A stretch of DNA of 64,000 nt from Azolla pinnata (lineage: Eukaryota > Streptophyta > Polypodiopsida > Salviniales > Salviniaceae). Shown piece by piece: positions 24,139 to 40,501 of this stretch. Numbering within the stretch: position 1 is the first letter of the stretch; the number at the start of each line of letters is the position of its first letter. The stretch is taken from NCBI GenBank assembly GCA_037176905.1, contig JBBBWG010026934.1, positions 1-64,000 of the forward strand, in the 5' to 3' direction. The translations under genes were made by a program, and so were the position numbers. The notes beneath the pieces are model-generated. The model did no database searches. It saw only the letters and a list, made by a program, of their open reading frames with translations, and was not told the origin of the DNA.

Positions 24139-24642
24139 TATATTGAAAACCATGAGGGGGTTAAAATTATAAACTGATATGAACTTCAACTGAACTTATA
24201 TAAGAAGTATATACCTCAGCACAGAGGTCCTCCACATCCATCATGGTGGGTGGACTTTTCTTTATTGTTTTTATTGCAACTTCAGTCCCATCAGCCAGTA
24301 CGCCTTTATATACACGATGGCTTACAGTTTCACCGATGAGGTTACTAAATCCCTCTGAATACTCTTCAATTTGCTTGAATGTGAAAGCCTTCCTAGAAAC
24401 TGCCAACAACAACCACTGATAAAAAGAAAGGAGCAAACAAAACTAACACTTCTATCCAGCATTGGTATTGCTGCATTTTAGAAACTTCTCAAATTCATAA
24501 ATGAAATCTTTCTTTTCATGCATTCAAGCACGTACATAGTAAATCCCTTTGTTTGCTAATCATACCTTTAGAAACCTCTTCTGGATCCGGCAAATCAATC
24601 TCTTTTGGTGAAATACATGGGAAAATTGGTATGTGTATCTTT
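21905..24642 (-). CDS. Atypical receptor-like kinase, likely pseudokinase (5' end not found)
   Basis: Eight minus-strand exons join in phase: 24642-24566, 24399-24215, 23747-23674, 23611-23556, 23380-23229, 22874-22686 and 22162-21905, with the most upstream one partial (seven shown here; earlier exons not traced). They encode a plant RLK-type kinase domain and a short tail ending in alanines. The order is FTFKQIEEYSEGFSN, EVAIKTIKK with the ATP-site lysine, HHRHLINLIGICEE, MLVFEYAPNGSLYNNLHN, VIHGDLTSHNVFLTDDFSAK, and AFGVLLLELVSGK. Key motifs are degraded: the Gly loop reads IGETVSHRVYKG, HRD is HGD, and the DFG position reads IGGFRTA. Such kinases usually signal by binding partners. The extracellular and membrane parts must lie upstream of 24642 but I could not find them. 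Confidence 0.78.
23980..24145. repeat. CATA/TA microsatellite in an RLK intron
   Basis: A run of CATA units (about 24073-24130) is flanked by TA runs. Nothing functional is visible in it. Confidence 0.9.
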
Positions 24643-26630
24643 CTGTGAGTTGGCAAAAAACCCAAAACCCAAAATCAAACTAGGGGTAAAAGAAAAAAAT
24701 CTCCAAAGCACTACCCAACTCTCTTCTTTGATTCCCACAAATGCCTGAAGTTCCAATGTCAAAGACTAATAGTGAAATCAAATGATCTTGATCCCTCAAC
24801 TTTCTCTCTTACTCAGTGGGCTGCAAAGAGGAACTTTGGGAAATACTCTAGAAGAAATAAAACAATGTTGAAGGGTACTTGGAGCGTTTCTTCTCTCAAA
24901 AACAGTTACAATCCACCAGAAATATTTCTTATAATGGTTAAGTACATACTTCCAAAATGCCCACGTCATTGTTGGTCTACTTTGCCCAAGATCAATTAGT
25001 AGAGATATTCACTCCACCATCTGGATGAAAATGCTGCAAATTCACATGGAACCTTAGTAGTATTCAACTGCAAACAAATTATGCAAAAACATAATGCCAA
25101 GTTCACATATTACACCAAAAATCTTAGATTGCACTCGGTGAAATAATATGTCACTCACTAAAAAGCGGTTGCGAAAATTACTTGACTCAATAGATATTAG
25201 GTTTCTTTCATACAAATAGAACCTCCATCACCATCGCAGAAAATTGTAGGGGATTTTTGTTCATGACTGTATACACATTTATTATATACACACCTTCATG
25301 TCCATAATAATCACACAACTCTAAAATTCCTTTCCATCTCAATATGAATGTATCAATCACACCTCTATCTATCCTCTTTACCCTAGGCCCTTTTATGTTT
25401 GATTTTGTCCCACCTTGAAGAGATACGACGCTGGTTCTGCTGTGCGATTCCTTTGTTCATAACTCATTTTCAGACATCTTTAGTGCACAGCTACTAGCAC
25501 TATGGGCATGGCTTCAAGCCTTGGTAATGCTTTCCAGGCTGAGCATCAGCATCATCGCCATGGTCCGAATTTGATAATGCTCATCATAGCCATGAGTGGA
25601 CAGTATCAGCATAGTCGATGACATCATCCCCTTTATCATCCTTATCACCATGCATAGGCATGACATCAACGTCCATCACCATCAGGAGCGTTTCTCGCAT
25701 ATAGATCTTAGTCGAAATCATTTCAGCAAAGTGAAGTTATACAGATGTAAGACTCCTTGTCGCATAGAATCATAGGGAAGGTTAGCTGAAAGGGCCCATA
25801 ATCGATCCACAGATGAGAGGAAACCCCGAACACCAAGTAATGGTCCAACAAAGCCGGAGGAAAAGTAAAAACCCGGGCGAGAAGTGCCCGATTTACCCGT
25901 GCTGAGGGGCTTGTGGGGGGGGGGGGCGTGGGAAGGACGGTGCGAGGGTTCCTGATCGATGCCATTCACAAGGACGGAAGGTTCGTGGGGTAGAAAGAGC
26001 TCCCAAAAACGACGGCGGTGGTGATGATAGACGCAAATTATAAGAAAAGCAGGGAAGATAGGAAGAGGGAAAACAGCAGAAAGGGAGAAGGAATGCGTAC
26101 CTTCTTCTGGCTCGTCGCGGGGTCGGAGGACCGAAGCGGAAGCGGAGTCGGAGGCGATGTCTGGGGAACAGAAGGAAGGAAGAGGAAGGAAGAGGAAGGA
26201 AGGAAGGAAGAGGAAGGAAGAAGAAGAGTGATTTTACATCATTGGAGTCCCTGTTTGTGAAAATTGCAAAAATAGCCCCCCTCCACCAAAGCAGAGGAAC
26301 ACATCCAGATGCAAATACAGATCCAGATGCAAATACAGATACAGATAACAGAGACAAACTGGAACTGGAGAAGAAGAGTCTGAATGCTTCTGTTGTTCGG
26401 GTCTGAAGATGCTCCTTAGCAGCGGCAGATTGACCACCGGGGGAGAGAACCGGAGGCCGTCCGAATGCTCAAACGGAAACAGATAAACAGAGAGAAACAG
26501 CGGAACTCGTGGAGGTCGAGGATCGAAGCCGCTGGGATAAGGTAAACCCAGATCGAAACGCGAATGTAGACGCAGGTTTTGTTTAGCCATGGAAAAGCCC
26601 AAGGCTTATTAATGCAAGAAGTGTAAGTGG
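24643..26630. other. Upstream flank of the receptor-like kinase, 5' exons unresolved
   Basis: Minus-strand features suggest a transcript leader: a purine/pyrimidine tract at 26160-26230, then a segment ending in GAAGAAG followed by GTACGC (donor at about 26101). Minus-strand frames at 25718-25969 and 26234-26602 have no family motif. A poly-G run of about 12 lies near 25916-25927. The missing N-terminal exons of the kinase may be here. Confidence 0.35.
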
Positions 26631-29600
26631 AAAGTGTTACGAGCAGAACCAATCACTGACCTGCACACCATGGTGTTCACACCATATGCTCAGTTGTGGT
26701 CAGCTATGTATGGGCTAGTTCATGAAGGAATGAAGGGTGAAGATCCGAAAGGTTCGATCCCAACGGTGGGAGAGGAATATGTGAAATCTAAGGTTTGGTC
26801 CTATAAAAGAAGGCTAGCTACCTTCATGCGAAAACCCCGTAAGGTTAGTACATAGAGACTCTGGTAGTTGGCAAGGCTCTCGCTCCAAGCACGTGCATCT
26901 TTTCGATTCAATCTAAGGTATGATCTTGTTCATCGAGGCTAGTCTACATCTATCTCCTATCGTTCAACTAAGGGGTGGTCGGGTGGCTTTGCCCCCTTCT
27001 TCCTTTCCTTTTCTCAATTGTTTATCATAATTAGCTTAACGATTGGTAAGCTTCTAACATAAAGGGTACAATATTTGATCGGTTTGAAAATATCAAGCCT
27101 ACTATGACTATCTATAGCATCAGTTCAAATGGTTAATCAACTTTTCCTTTCATCTTTTTGCAAAAGTTTGAACAAAGAGCCAAATCTCAATACACTACTC
27201 CGATCTTACATTAACTTACATTCTTGTATAATGGAGGCCATCCATGGTTCTAGCAAAAATTGTCAACCTATTAGAAAGGCAAAGAAGGGCAAAGAATAAA
27301 CATCTAATATACTATTATCTATTTCTTGTTAAGGAAGATGATAGCATTCTTACCCCAATTGAAGAATTGGCCACTAGTTTAGAAGATCCACCACAAGACA
27401 CTCTCGCCCATCTCCCAGGTTTAAACTTTAGTATTTAAGGTGATATGTAAAGATTTTGAATTGAGTGAGATTTTTCTTGGTATTTCTTGAATATGTTATA
27501 ACTAGGTAGATTTAATACAACTAAAGACATTCAACAGTAGACGAGTCGGATTAAACGAGATAAGAGATGGGCCAGTGAAAAAATTTTTGATACAAAAAGA
27601 AACTTTATTTAGCCCGAAATAAATTTTAAAGGAATTGCAATGTGTGAGCAATCCACAACTTTCATGAAGGTTTAACGGAAAATAATGGATCAATAGACAT
27701 AAATGAATTTGTGAGTACCTATGTTCCAAGTGAATTTGCAATATATGATTCAAAAAAAGATAAAAAAAAGGACGCAAATACAAGAATGCATTTCTCTGGG
27801 ATACAAGAAGTTTGTAGGTATCAATGTTATATTTTTTAACTAATTAAGCGTACCATTAACTTAAGGTTATTTTATATAAAGTGATGGTATTCGGCATAAA
27901 TCGACAATGCCCCATAAGAATGAACCAAAAATGAATGAGGAGATGCAAATGCACTCAACGTCAGCAAATAATGGTGTTAGTGTTTCTACAACAAGTCAAA
28001 GAAAACTTCTAGTAAGGAGAGCAAGAGATTGTGACAAATCTAAAGATTCATATAATTTATATACTAGCTAACGGAAATCCGGCCAATAAAATGATTAATA
28101 CTAAGGCAAGGTTTTTCAAATGTAAGAATATTTAACAAGCTGGATTATCTCTTGAAAGGTGTAAGACGTTAAACATGTTAGATATATTGTTATTGAGTTT
28201 TAATTGTCTTTAACGTATAATGCTTATTTTTATATGCTAAGGTATCAAGTGGTATGTAGGAGCGTAAACATGTCATTTACTATAAAGCTTAGTGATATGT
28301 TGACACTAAGGACAGAGGGGATAATAACGTCAACATTGCATTTTAACCTATGTGCATATGGGTAAAACAAAAGTCCCCATAATAACATCTCAAGATTTTT
28401 GGATTGTTAACTCTTTTTGGGTAAACAAACTCAATAGTGGGATGTATTGTCAGATGCTCAGAGTTATACCCTCTTGCTCAAAAATTGCTTTTATACCTAT
28501 AATATATAAGAATCATTGGACTTTATGTACAATTGTAAAATTTTTAAGTTATAATTTAGGTTGTCTTAGGGGCAAAAAAGATGTCATTTACATGGACCCA
28601 TTGGGAGACAATGCCACTAGAAGAAATTACAGGGGCTTTATTGGAAGCAGCAAAGATTGTATGGGATGAGTAGTGTTGAGAGAGGAAATACCCATCGATC
28701 ATATAAATGTAATCAAGTGTCTGATATAGCCCAATGCCACAGATTTTGGATTTTATGTCATGTAATATATATAAAAGTTATGAGAAACTCTTATTTGGGT
28801 CACGAGGGGCGCAACTATATGCGAGTGCATTATTACTTTAAATTTATTTCGTAATAATACAAAATTTAATGTCATGACTAGTCGGCAAAGAAGGCCTATT
28901 AAATGAATTCCTTATATCAAATTTTTCAATACTAAAAATCTGTTGAATTACCAATTCTAAAGGTTTCATTCCAAAGGTTGGTCAAAAGGATTACGGTTTA
29001 AATAAACCTAACTCTTGGAGTTTAAAGTATTGCAATTACGACTATCCAAGAGGTGATATGTTGGTTAACCTTTTTCATGATAGTTTGTTGTGTGTTATTC
29101 GTGCCAAGACAGCTACTAAAATGACAAAAGACATAGCACTGGCTCGACGACTTAGGGTCAATCTTAGTTTACGTTGAAGTTTACTCTTAGTTAATTTAAA
29201 AAAATTTTGACGATTGTTATGTACGAATTCGTAATTACAATGTTATTTTCCGACTGTTCTATATGAATTTGTTCAAAATGATGATTTTAATTATGCTTGA
29301 AATTAGATTCAGGACCAACACGCCTTTGGGGAAACAAACACTCAAGCCTGTTGTATAGAAAAACAATGGTGTACCCCAAGCCTGGTGAATAGAACTTTTG
29401 AACTCGCCCTCATCTTTTTGATGCCGATTTAGAGTTTACTTTGAATTTATTTTTATTTTATTTTTTTATTTAATAAAACGAATGGTTCATTTCATACTTT
29501 GGAGCCTTCTTTCATTCTCGAATACGAATGCACGAATTTATTCTTGACTAAAATCTGTGGTAAGAGATTTATTAGGTACATTGTTGTCGGTTCCCACAAC

Positions 29601-30287
29601 CACCCCAGCCTAAAGTTCGATTTTCAACCTGACATGTTGAAATATTGTCGTCACTCGGTCTTGGATTTATTTCTCCATCTCCATCAATCGATCCCTCTTT
29701 CTCCTCGGTCTCGTCTTTGTCATCACTTTTCAATTTGAATTTGTTTCTTTGCCAGCATAATAGGTATATGTAATGAGTTTGTTTCGCATGTACGTTGCGA
29801 TATTTATAGTACATTTCTTGTTCAAATGATGCCCAACACAACATTTGATTGCAATAAGGAAATATTAATAATTGCTCCATTTCCGGAACACGAGTTTGAA
29901 ATGGCTACATCTAATCTACATCGACAATGATTAGATTTCCATACGGTTTATTGCGCTCATCACAAAAGCTCATCAACAAGTTTGGGCCAGAATGATCTCC
30001 GCATATATCTCGGAAGACAAAGACGACATATATGCTTTTCATGATCCATGTGCAGTGCGCTTTGCAAGCTATATGCATGAAACCCTCTCAAATTCATTCC
30101 AATTTTGCCTTGAAAAGAAACCCAATACCACTTCATCAGATTTTGCCTTGGCACAGTCATACAATCGCCCAAGTTACAAGAAAAGCTAGTTGTGGAAGGC
30201 CGCATCCGAATCGTGGGAAAGAAAACAAACATGAAATGTAATACATACATATGTATGTATGTATGTATATGTGTGTGATGCTGTTTA
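26631..30287. mobile_element. Decayed DNA transposon with a Ulp1-type protease remnant
   Basis: At 28352-28780 one frame shows a Ulp1 (C48) peptidase C-terminal core of the kind carried by CACTA and Mutator-like transposons. The active-site His is in KNHWTLCTIV (codon at 28513) and the Asp in IYMDPLG (28595). The segment ATDFGFYVM (28736-28762) matches the usual DCG box, but the catalytic Cys codon is TTT (Phe) at 28745. In-frame stops lie at 28667 and just before this box, so it is not a working gene. The segment at 27900-28070 may be part of the same element. I found no terminal inverted repeats, so the limits are a guess and the superfamily is open. Confidence 0.5.
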
Positions 30288-34701
<4,414 letters not shown>

Positions 34702-34833
34702 GGATCAGGGGATCCTGGAGCGGGTAACCGCGACGGTGCCAATGGGCGGGCTTCTTCCCAAGCAAATGCAACTGAGCCCCTTTCTTTGTTTCTTATCTAT
34801 GAGACCAAGCAATGCATCAAAGCTTTGTGATAT

Positions 34834-34892
<59 letters not shown>

Positions 34893-35933
34893 TCTTCCTC
34901 TCCATCTCTTCTTCTCTACCTGCAATACAGAGAGAGGTATGCATATATACATATACATACATATATATGTATGTATCCGTGTATCCGAGAGATTCACATC
35001 AAGCAAGAAGCAGATTCAGGAAGAAGACCCACATGAGGAATCAGCGCCTCTTCGGTTCTGCTTCCATCGCACAGCTACAGCCTGGTGGCAGGAGGAAGAC
35101 ACGGATTAAAGAGAGCGAGAAAACAGGGGAAAGGGGGGGGCATCTATCTGATGATCTCTGCCTCTGTTTCCTTCATTTTGGCTCTCTCTGTTTTTCAAGA
35201 TGGATGAAAGAAAGAAGACTTTATGAGCCTCTTTGGAATTTCAACAGGGGAACAGAAAGAAGAAAGAAGAAGAAAGAAAGAAGAAGAAGAAGAGGCTTGT
35301 CACTTGTGTCTGTTTCAAAGGCACTCAATTTGGGGTTTGACTTGAGCAAACTGGAATTTTTGGCAAGGGTTCAACTCCGCGGACCCATCCGGATCTCAAA
35401 AGCTCTCCGATCGATCGACATCGACATTTAACAGATCGCTTGCAGTCAGCCTCGATTCGATACGACGATTTCCGTTCCGTGTACATAGGTAGCTGATTTT
35501 TGTCTTGTTCGCGTAGATAGTAGCAGATCCGCTCGCGCGACAGCTATCTGTCGATCTACTGAGCTGTGTACACATAGATAGGAGCATATCCGTCGCACAA
35601 TAGCTACATAGCTATGTATCTGTGTAAATATATATACAACTCAATTACATGTCTATCAATCTACTGATGTAGTTGCATGATCAATCTTGACGAAAGATCT
35701 ATGTATGTATAGATTGGGAACTCCAATCTTCATTCGGCAATTGTTGAACATGAAGATGAAGGAGTCTGATTCGACATGCTACAACATTGACAATTAATGG
35801 ATGCTTAATGTGAGGCCCAATCTCTAGAACAATTTTGTATAAAAAATCCATTGTAATATATATTTATCTATCTATCTATATATATGTATATATATATAGC
35901 TCAATTGCCCATCAATCCATCTGCAATTGCGAT

Positions 35934-35971
<38 letters not shown>

Positions 35972-36750
35972 AACTCAAATCCTCATTTGACAATCGTTCA
36001 ACGCGAGAATGAAGGAGTCTAAATCGACATGAATTAGTTACATGATCGATTAATCTCGAGTGTTACTCGTCGAATATCGAGCCCTACTAAAACAACCCAA
36101 TTTCTTAAACTGCTAGCTTCAAGTGGGTTGCCTGACCATCATGACTACATTCTCAAGCCTCCCTTGCCTCAATGCAACTTATCAGAGCATACTTGACATG
36201 AGCGTAACTTTGCTCAAGTAAATGTATCAATCGACATGCTGAAAAGAGGATTTTGTTTCTCGAGCGCCTTTCCTCTGCAGGAAGATGTCAGGGTCAACAG
36301 AAGATATCCTCATCTAACCAGCTCAAGGGAGGTTTCCAGAGAGCAAGCACTAGTTGACTTTGGCTTGAATTACGCTCGTGACTGAATAGCCATCGGTGCA
36401 TATCCGCTTATCGTCACTGCCATATTTCTTTCAATGCATAGCTTGTGCCAAGATCTCCCTAAATAAACCAAGATCATTGTTGTTCGATCCAATAATAGGC
36501 GGCATGGGAGACAGACATATTGATCTCCACCATTCTTAGCAATTTGATGCGACAAATCAATTCCTAATTTTCTTTTATTTGGTATAATATTTTTGGCCTT
36601 TTCACTGGCACACCCAACATAAAAAAATCCGAATAACACTTTCATGTATATGTAAATGTTACAACTCCTCACATATCTTTGTAAACGATCACAATTATAA
36701 TTGTACACCATAAATTTTATTGGATTGTTATTTCTAATTTATCTAGTTTT
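34702..36750. other. CDPK upstream flank with microsatellites
   Basis: The 5' leader of the CDPK is probably within 34702-35500 on the minus strand. A CT dinucleotide run of over 50 bases lies at 34831-34889, a GA-rich run at 35245-35295, and a GA run at 35938-35964. No other gene is seen. Confidence 0.6.
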
Positions 36751-36756
36751 TAATAT

Positions 36757-37202
36757 AGGGGAAATTACCCAAAAACGTCAGCAAAAAATATAAATTACAT
36801 TTTAACACCTACTAAAATAGAAAATTACAAATTAACGTCTACTCTTATCTTCCACCAGAAGTTAACACCCAATTAATTACGTTACTATAACATTAATCGA
36901 TTTTACTCTTGATCGCTTCCCATTGATCGAGCCTAATAGATTCCCTTATTGTATTCAACTAACGAAAGTTAGTAATTTTAAGATATAATTAATTGATTAA
37001 TGCGATAATTTGGTGCTAATAAATTGATTGAGCGTTAATCAATTGGTTAATTTGATGCTCGTTGACCTCATGATTAATCCATTTTCTGTTAATCAATTAT
37101 TTATGTGTTCATCTTTATAACTAGTTGTTAATTTATACTTTTTTATTTTGGTAGGCGTTAAAATGTAATTTATAATTTTGTTAGGTGCCTTTTGGTGATT
37201 AT
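36757..37202. mobile_element. MITE-like element with long terminal inverted repeats
   Basis: The two ends are inverted copies over about 80 bp: AAATTACATTTTAACACCTACTAAAATA near the left end (first 20 bases of this word are enough to find it) against the reverse complement of TAGGCGTTAAAATGTAATTT at the right. The outer tips read AGGGGAAATTACC and GGTGATTATCCCT. The word TTAATAT flanks both sides (36750-36756 and about 37203-37209), a 6-8 bp target duplication depending on where the border is set. No protein is encoded. TSD length would fit a hAT-like origin. Confidence 0.7.
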
Positions 37203-37403
37203 CCCTTTAATATACGACATATATTCGTACATATTAGTAAATAAGAAATTGTTGATAGACAAATTTAACATGTTGACCGAGCACCAAATTATCGATAAAC
37301 TGAGGAATGGCACATTGACTTCAACATGTGTAATTTGTTGTCCGAAGATGGGTTTAATTGAAGATCAAGGACCAATTCACCGAGGAATCGACCAGGAGCA
37401 TAC

Positions 37404-37957
37404 TGTCACGGTTGAAGCTCGTCGACAACGATGGACTCGGAAGACGCAAACACAACAAGAAGAAAACCAGAAAAGAATAAGAAGACCAGATATATATTAC
37501 TAGGAGACTTGGAGTATAAGGCGCCGAAGACTGGCATTGAACCAGAATGGTTCAATATTGAGACCAGCTCAGTATATATATTGTCTTAGGTCTCATGCAT
37601 GCTCGCCACGTGGCTTGCATGCATGAATGCCACGTAGTGGCTCAGACGACTTGCGATGTCAACAAACGTCGCAAGTCATTTTTAACGTTAATATGGTAAT
37701 GCTTTAACATTGTCAAAGATTAAAATATAATATTTACTGATTAAAGGAAGATATTGTGATGGATAAGATTTGAGCCTATATAGTTATAGGTCATAGCAAG
37801 TTGTTTTTAACGTTAATATGGTAATGCTTTAACATTGTCAAACATTAAAATATAATATTTATTGATTAAAGTAATATATTGTCATTGATAAAATTTGAGC
37901 CTATATAGTTATAGGTCATATATTCAAATACCCACTAGCCTTTTGTACTTGTACTCA
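37404..37957 (-). mobile_element. Solo LTR of the Ty3/Gypsy family at 54.8 kb
   Basis: The reverse complement begins TGAGTAC and ends CCGTGACA, matching both LTRs of the element at 54841-61371 along most of its length, including the TATA-box region and the U5 words ACTCCAAGTCTCCT and GACGAGCTTCA. No internal retroelement sequence flanks it. It holds a private tandem duplication of about 128 bp (units starting near 37668 and 37796). No clear target-site duplication was found, and the copy is diverged, so it is old. Confidence 0.8.
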
Positions 37958-39640
37958 TGATACATATGACCATAAAAGCTAAGCAGAGGATGATCATAGA
38001 AGTCAAGGATTGGCTCACCGAGAGCTAGACACATCTAGGTATCTTATCTAGTGAATGTATGTGTATTAACTAGATTTTACAATCTAATCCCTATCTCTTA
38101 TTTAATATAATCAAATAATAAGAGTTATTCTCGACAAGATTGGTATAAAACTAGTTGCAGATTTAACCAACTATATTTTCATGTATATAAAGCACGATGT
38201 ACAAATTGATGTTGATAATGGTATCAAATCCAACAACCAACTCTTCCATCAAAGACTCAGACACACTGTCATTTCGAACTGGCTGTCGTCGTTACATGTC
38301 ACTGACATGAGTGAAAGCCAAGATGTGATATGAGCCCTTGACCTTTTTTTATGTAATTAAGCGGTTTAGTCGATTGATCAAACATAAGATCACATTAAGT
38401 AAATGATAATGCAATATGTCAAATTAAATTTTCCCATGTTTTTGAAAGTTTTGAACTTTCGAGAAGCTTCTACATGAGCTTTTGCATAGTATTTTGACTA
38501 TTGTCCTAGCTTTGCTTTGCTCCACTTGCTCTATCTATCCATTATAATTTGTTCACTTCCTAAGCCTCAATATGTCGGATTCTACCCAAGTAAAATAAAT
38601 CAACTTATGTAGCACGTGCAACAACTTCAACTTGAAAACGACAATCTTGAAGAGTCCTTACAAAAGGAACTTTGATGGAACTCGAAAACAAAAAAACCAG
38701 CTCTCCTCTTTGTGGGGATTGATCCCATGCTAGACAATTTTGGTACAGAAAATGTAAGTTGTTATCTTATTCCCTCCCCTCTCGACTACACGGAGATTAT
38801 TGATCTAATTTTGGTAGATGTGGTAAATACCCTTATAAGGCTTTTCAAGCTTTGTTAGATACAACAATCTTGAAGTAGTAAAAAATTATAAATACTGTAA
38901 ATAGATGCCTTTTTTCAATGTGCAAGAATGAGTTTAACATTAGGCTCATTGGTTTTTCCTTGGTTTCAGTTTGAGAGATGTTTTGGTGTTGTCCGGTTGT
39001 TTCAGAACTTATTCTTATGAACATGTTGCAATTCTCAACCACTTGGATTTTGAATCATGCTTTAATCATCAATTGCTATGTGTTGCAGTAATACATTACT
39101 AGTTTTTTTAAAAGTTGTGGCTTTATGATATGGAATATAAAGTTAACATTTTATCTATTTTACCAAAAGTCATTCTACCAACTTATGGCAAAGCCACTTC
39201 ATAATTTTTGTTAAATTCTCATTAATGGTTTTGTTAATATAGAGTTATGATTCATATTTATTATATTTGCTATTTTGATGGCTTGCGACAAATATCTAGC
39301 TCACTAATGGAAGTATTATTTGTAGAAAAAGAAAAATCTGACAGAATTTGATGACCCCTTCCAAATCGACAAAGGTTTTGTTGAACTGTCAAAATTTATG
39401 GGGGAAAAAACTTCATTACAATTAATGTTTTCTCACTAAAAACTACTTCAAATCGAGCCATAGCTACGCCATTTATCAAAACATTTCTTGAGTGCTTGAA
39501 AGACTTAAAAAGTCATAATTTCTAATACAACTCTTATTATTTCAATGCAAACAACTATGAAATTACAAAAGCACTATAAGGTATAATGTACAAATCTAGA
39601 TAGACCGTTTGACATGGAAATTGTTCTAATTGCGCGTTAA
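37958..39640. other. Intergenic DNA, nothing recognised
   Basis: AT-rich sequence without a supported gene, RNA or repeat array. Short frames (for example 38845-39042 on the minus strand) have no family features. Confidence 0.5.
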
Positions 39641-39659
39641 ACGACATTCTGCTCAAATT

Positions 39660-40150
39660 TGATGCGGCCTGGATGCGAACCAGATCAGACCAAGCTCATG
39701 GCTTCGAGGCCAAAACCAGGTCAAGTCGAGCTAGCAACTTTGAGGCCACACAAACTAGATGAAGCCGATGAGCTCATCATGGCTTTCGAGGCCTAGCGAT
39801 CAAGCTGAGTTCGGGGCCAGAACCAGATGAAGCTGAGGTCATGGATTCGAGGCCCAGAACCAAATCAAGCCGAGTAGTTGGGCATTGCAAGCTAGAACCA
39901 AATGAAGCTGAGCTCGGTAAGCTTGAAGGCTCTAGAACCAGATGAAGCTGAGCTCACTAGGGTTGAAGGCTCTAGAACCAGATGAAGTTGAGCTCAGCAG
40001 GCCTTCATGAGCTCAACAGGCTTGAAGGCTCTAAAACCAGATGAAGCTGAGCTCAGCGGTCTCGAAGGCTCGAGAACCAGATGAAGCTAAGCTCAGCGGG
40101 CTCGAAGGCTCGAGAACCAGATCGAAGCAGCTGAGGCGTAGCACGAGAAT
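39660..40150. repeat. Forty-base minisatellite upstream of CPN60B
   Basis: Units of GAAGGCTCTAGAACCAGATG followed by AAGCTGAGCTCAGCAGGCTT recur with 40-bp spacing at about 39925-40120. More diverged copies reach back to about 39680. The array stops about 350 bases before the CPN60B start codon. Each unit contains GAGCTC, so restriction or bisulfite assays would see it as a ladder. Confidence 0.8.
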
Positions 40151-40501
40151 CTGATGTCGAGCTAGGCCAAGATGCCTGGTGTTTCAGAGGCTTCAGATTA
40201 GGGTTTCAATCTCCAGGGTTTTTTTCTACCAGAAAATTTTGCCAGAAAATTGCAGAGGGAAAGACAGAGAAAATTGAGACAAACAAGAAAGAGCCCAGAA
40301 TCTATCTCATTGAGAACCATATCCTTTTCTTCTTCTTCTTCTTCTTGAACTCTTTCTTCTACAACCAAAGAATTGGAAGAGAGAACAAAACAGAGCATTT
40401 GAGAAGAAGAAGAAGAACAGAGCATCTGAGAAGAAGAAGAAGAAACAGAGCATTTCAGAAGAAGAAGAAGAAACAGAGCACATCCGAGAACAGGAGCGGA
40501 T

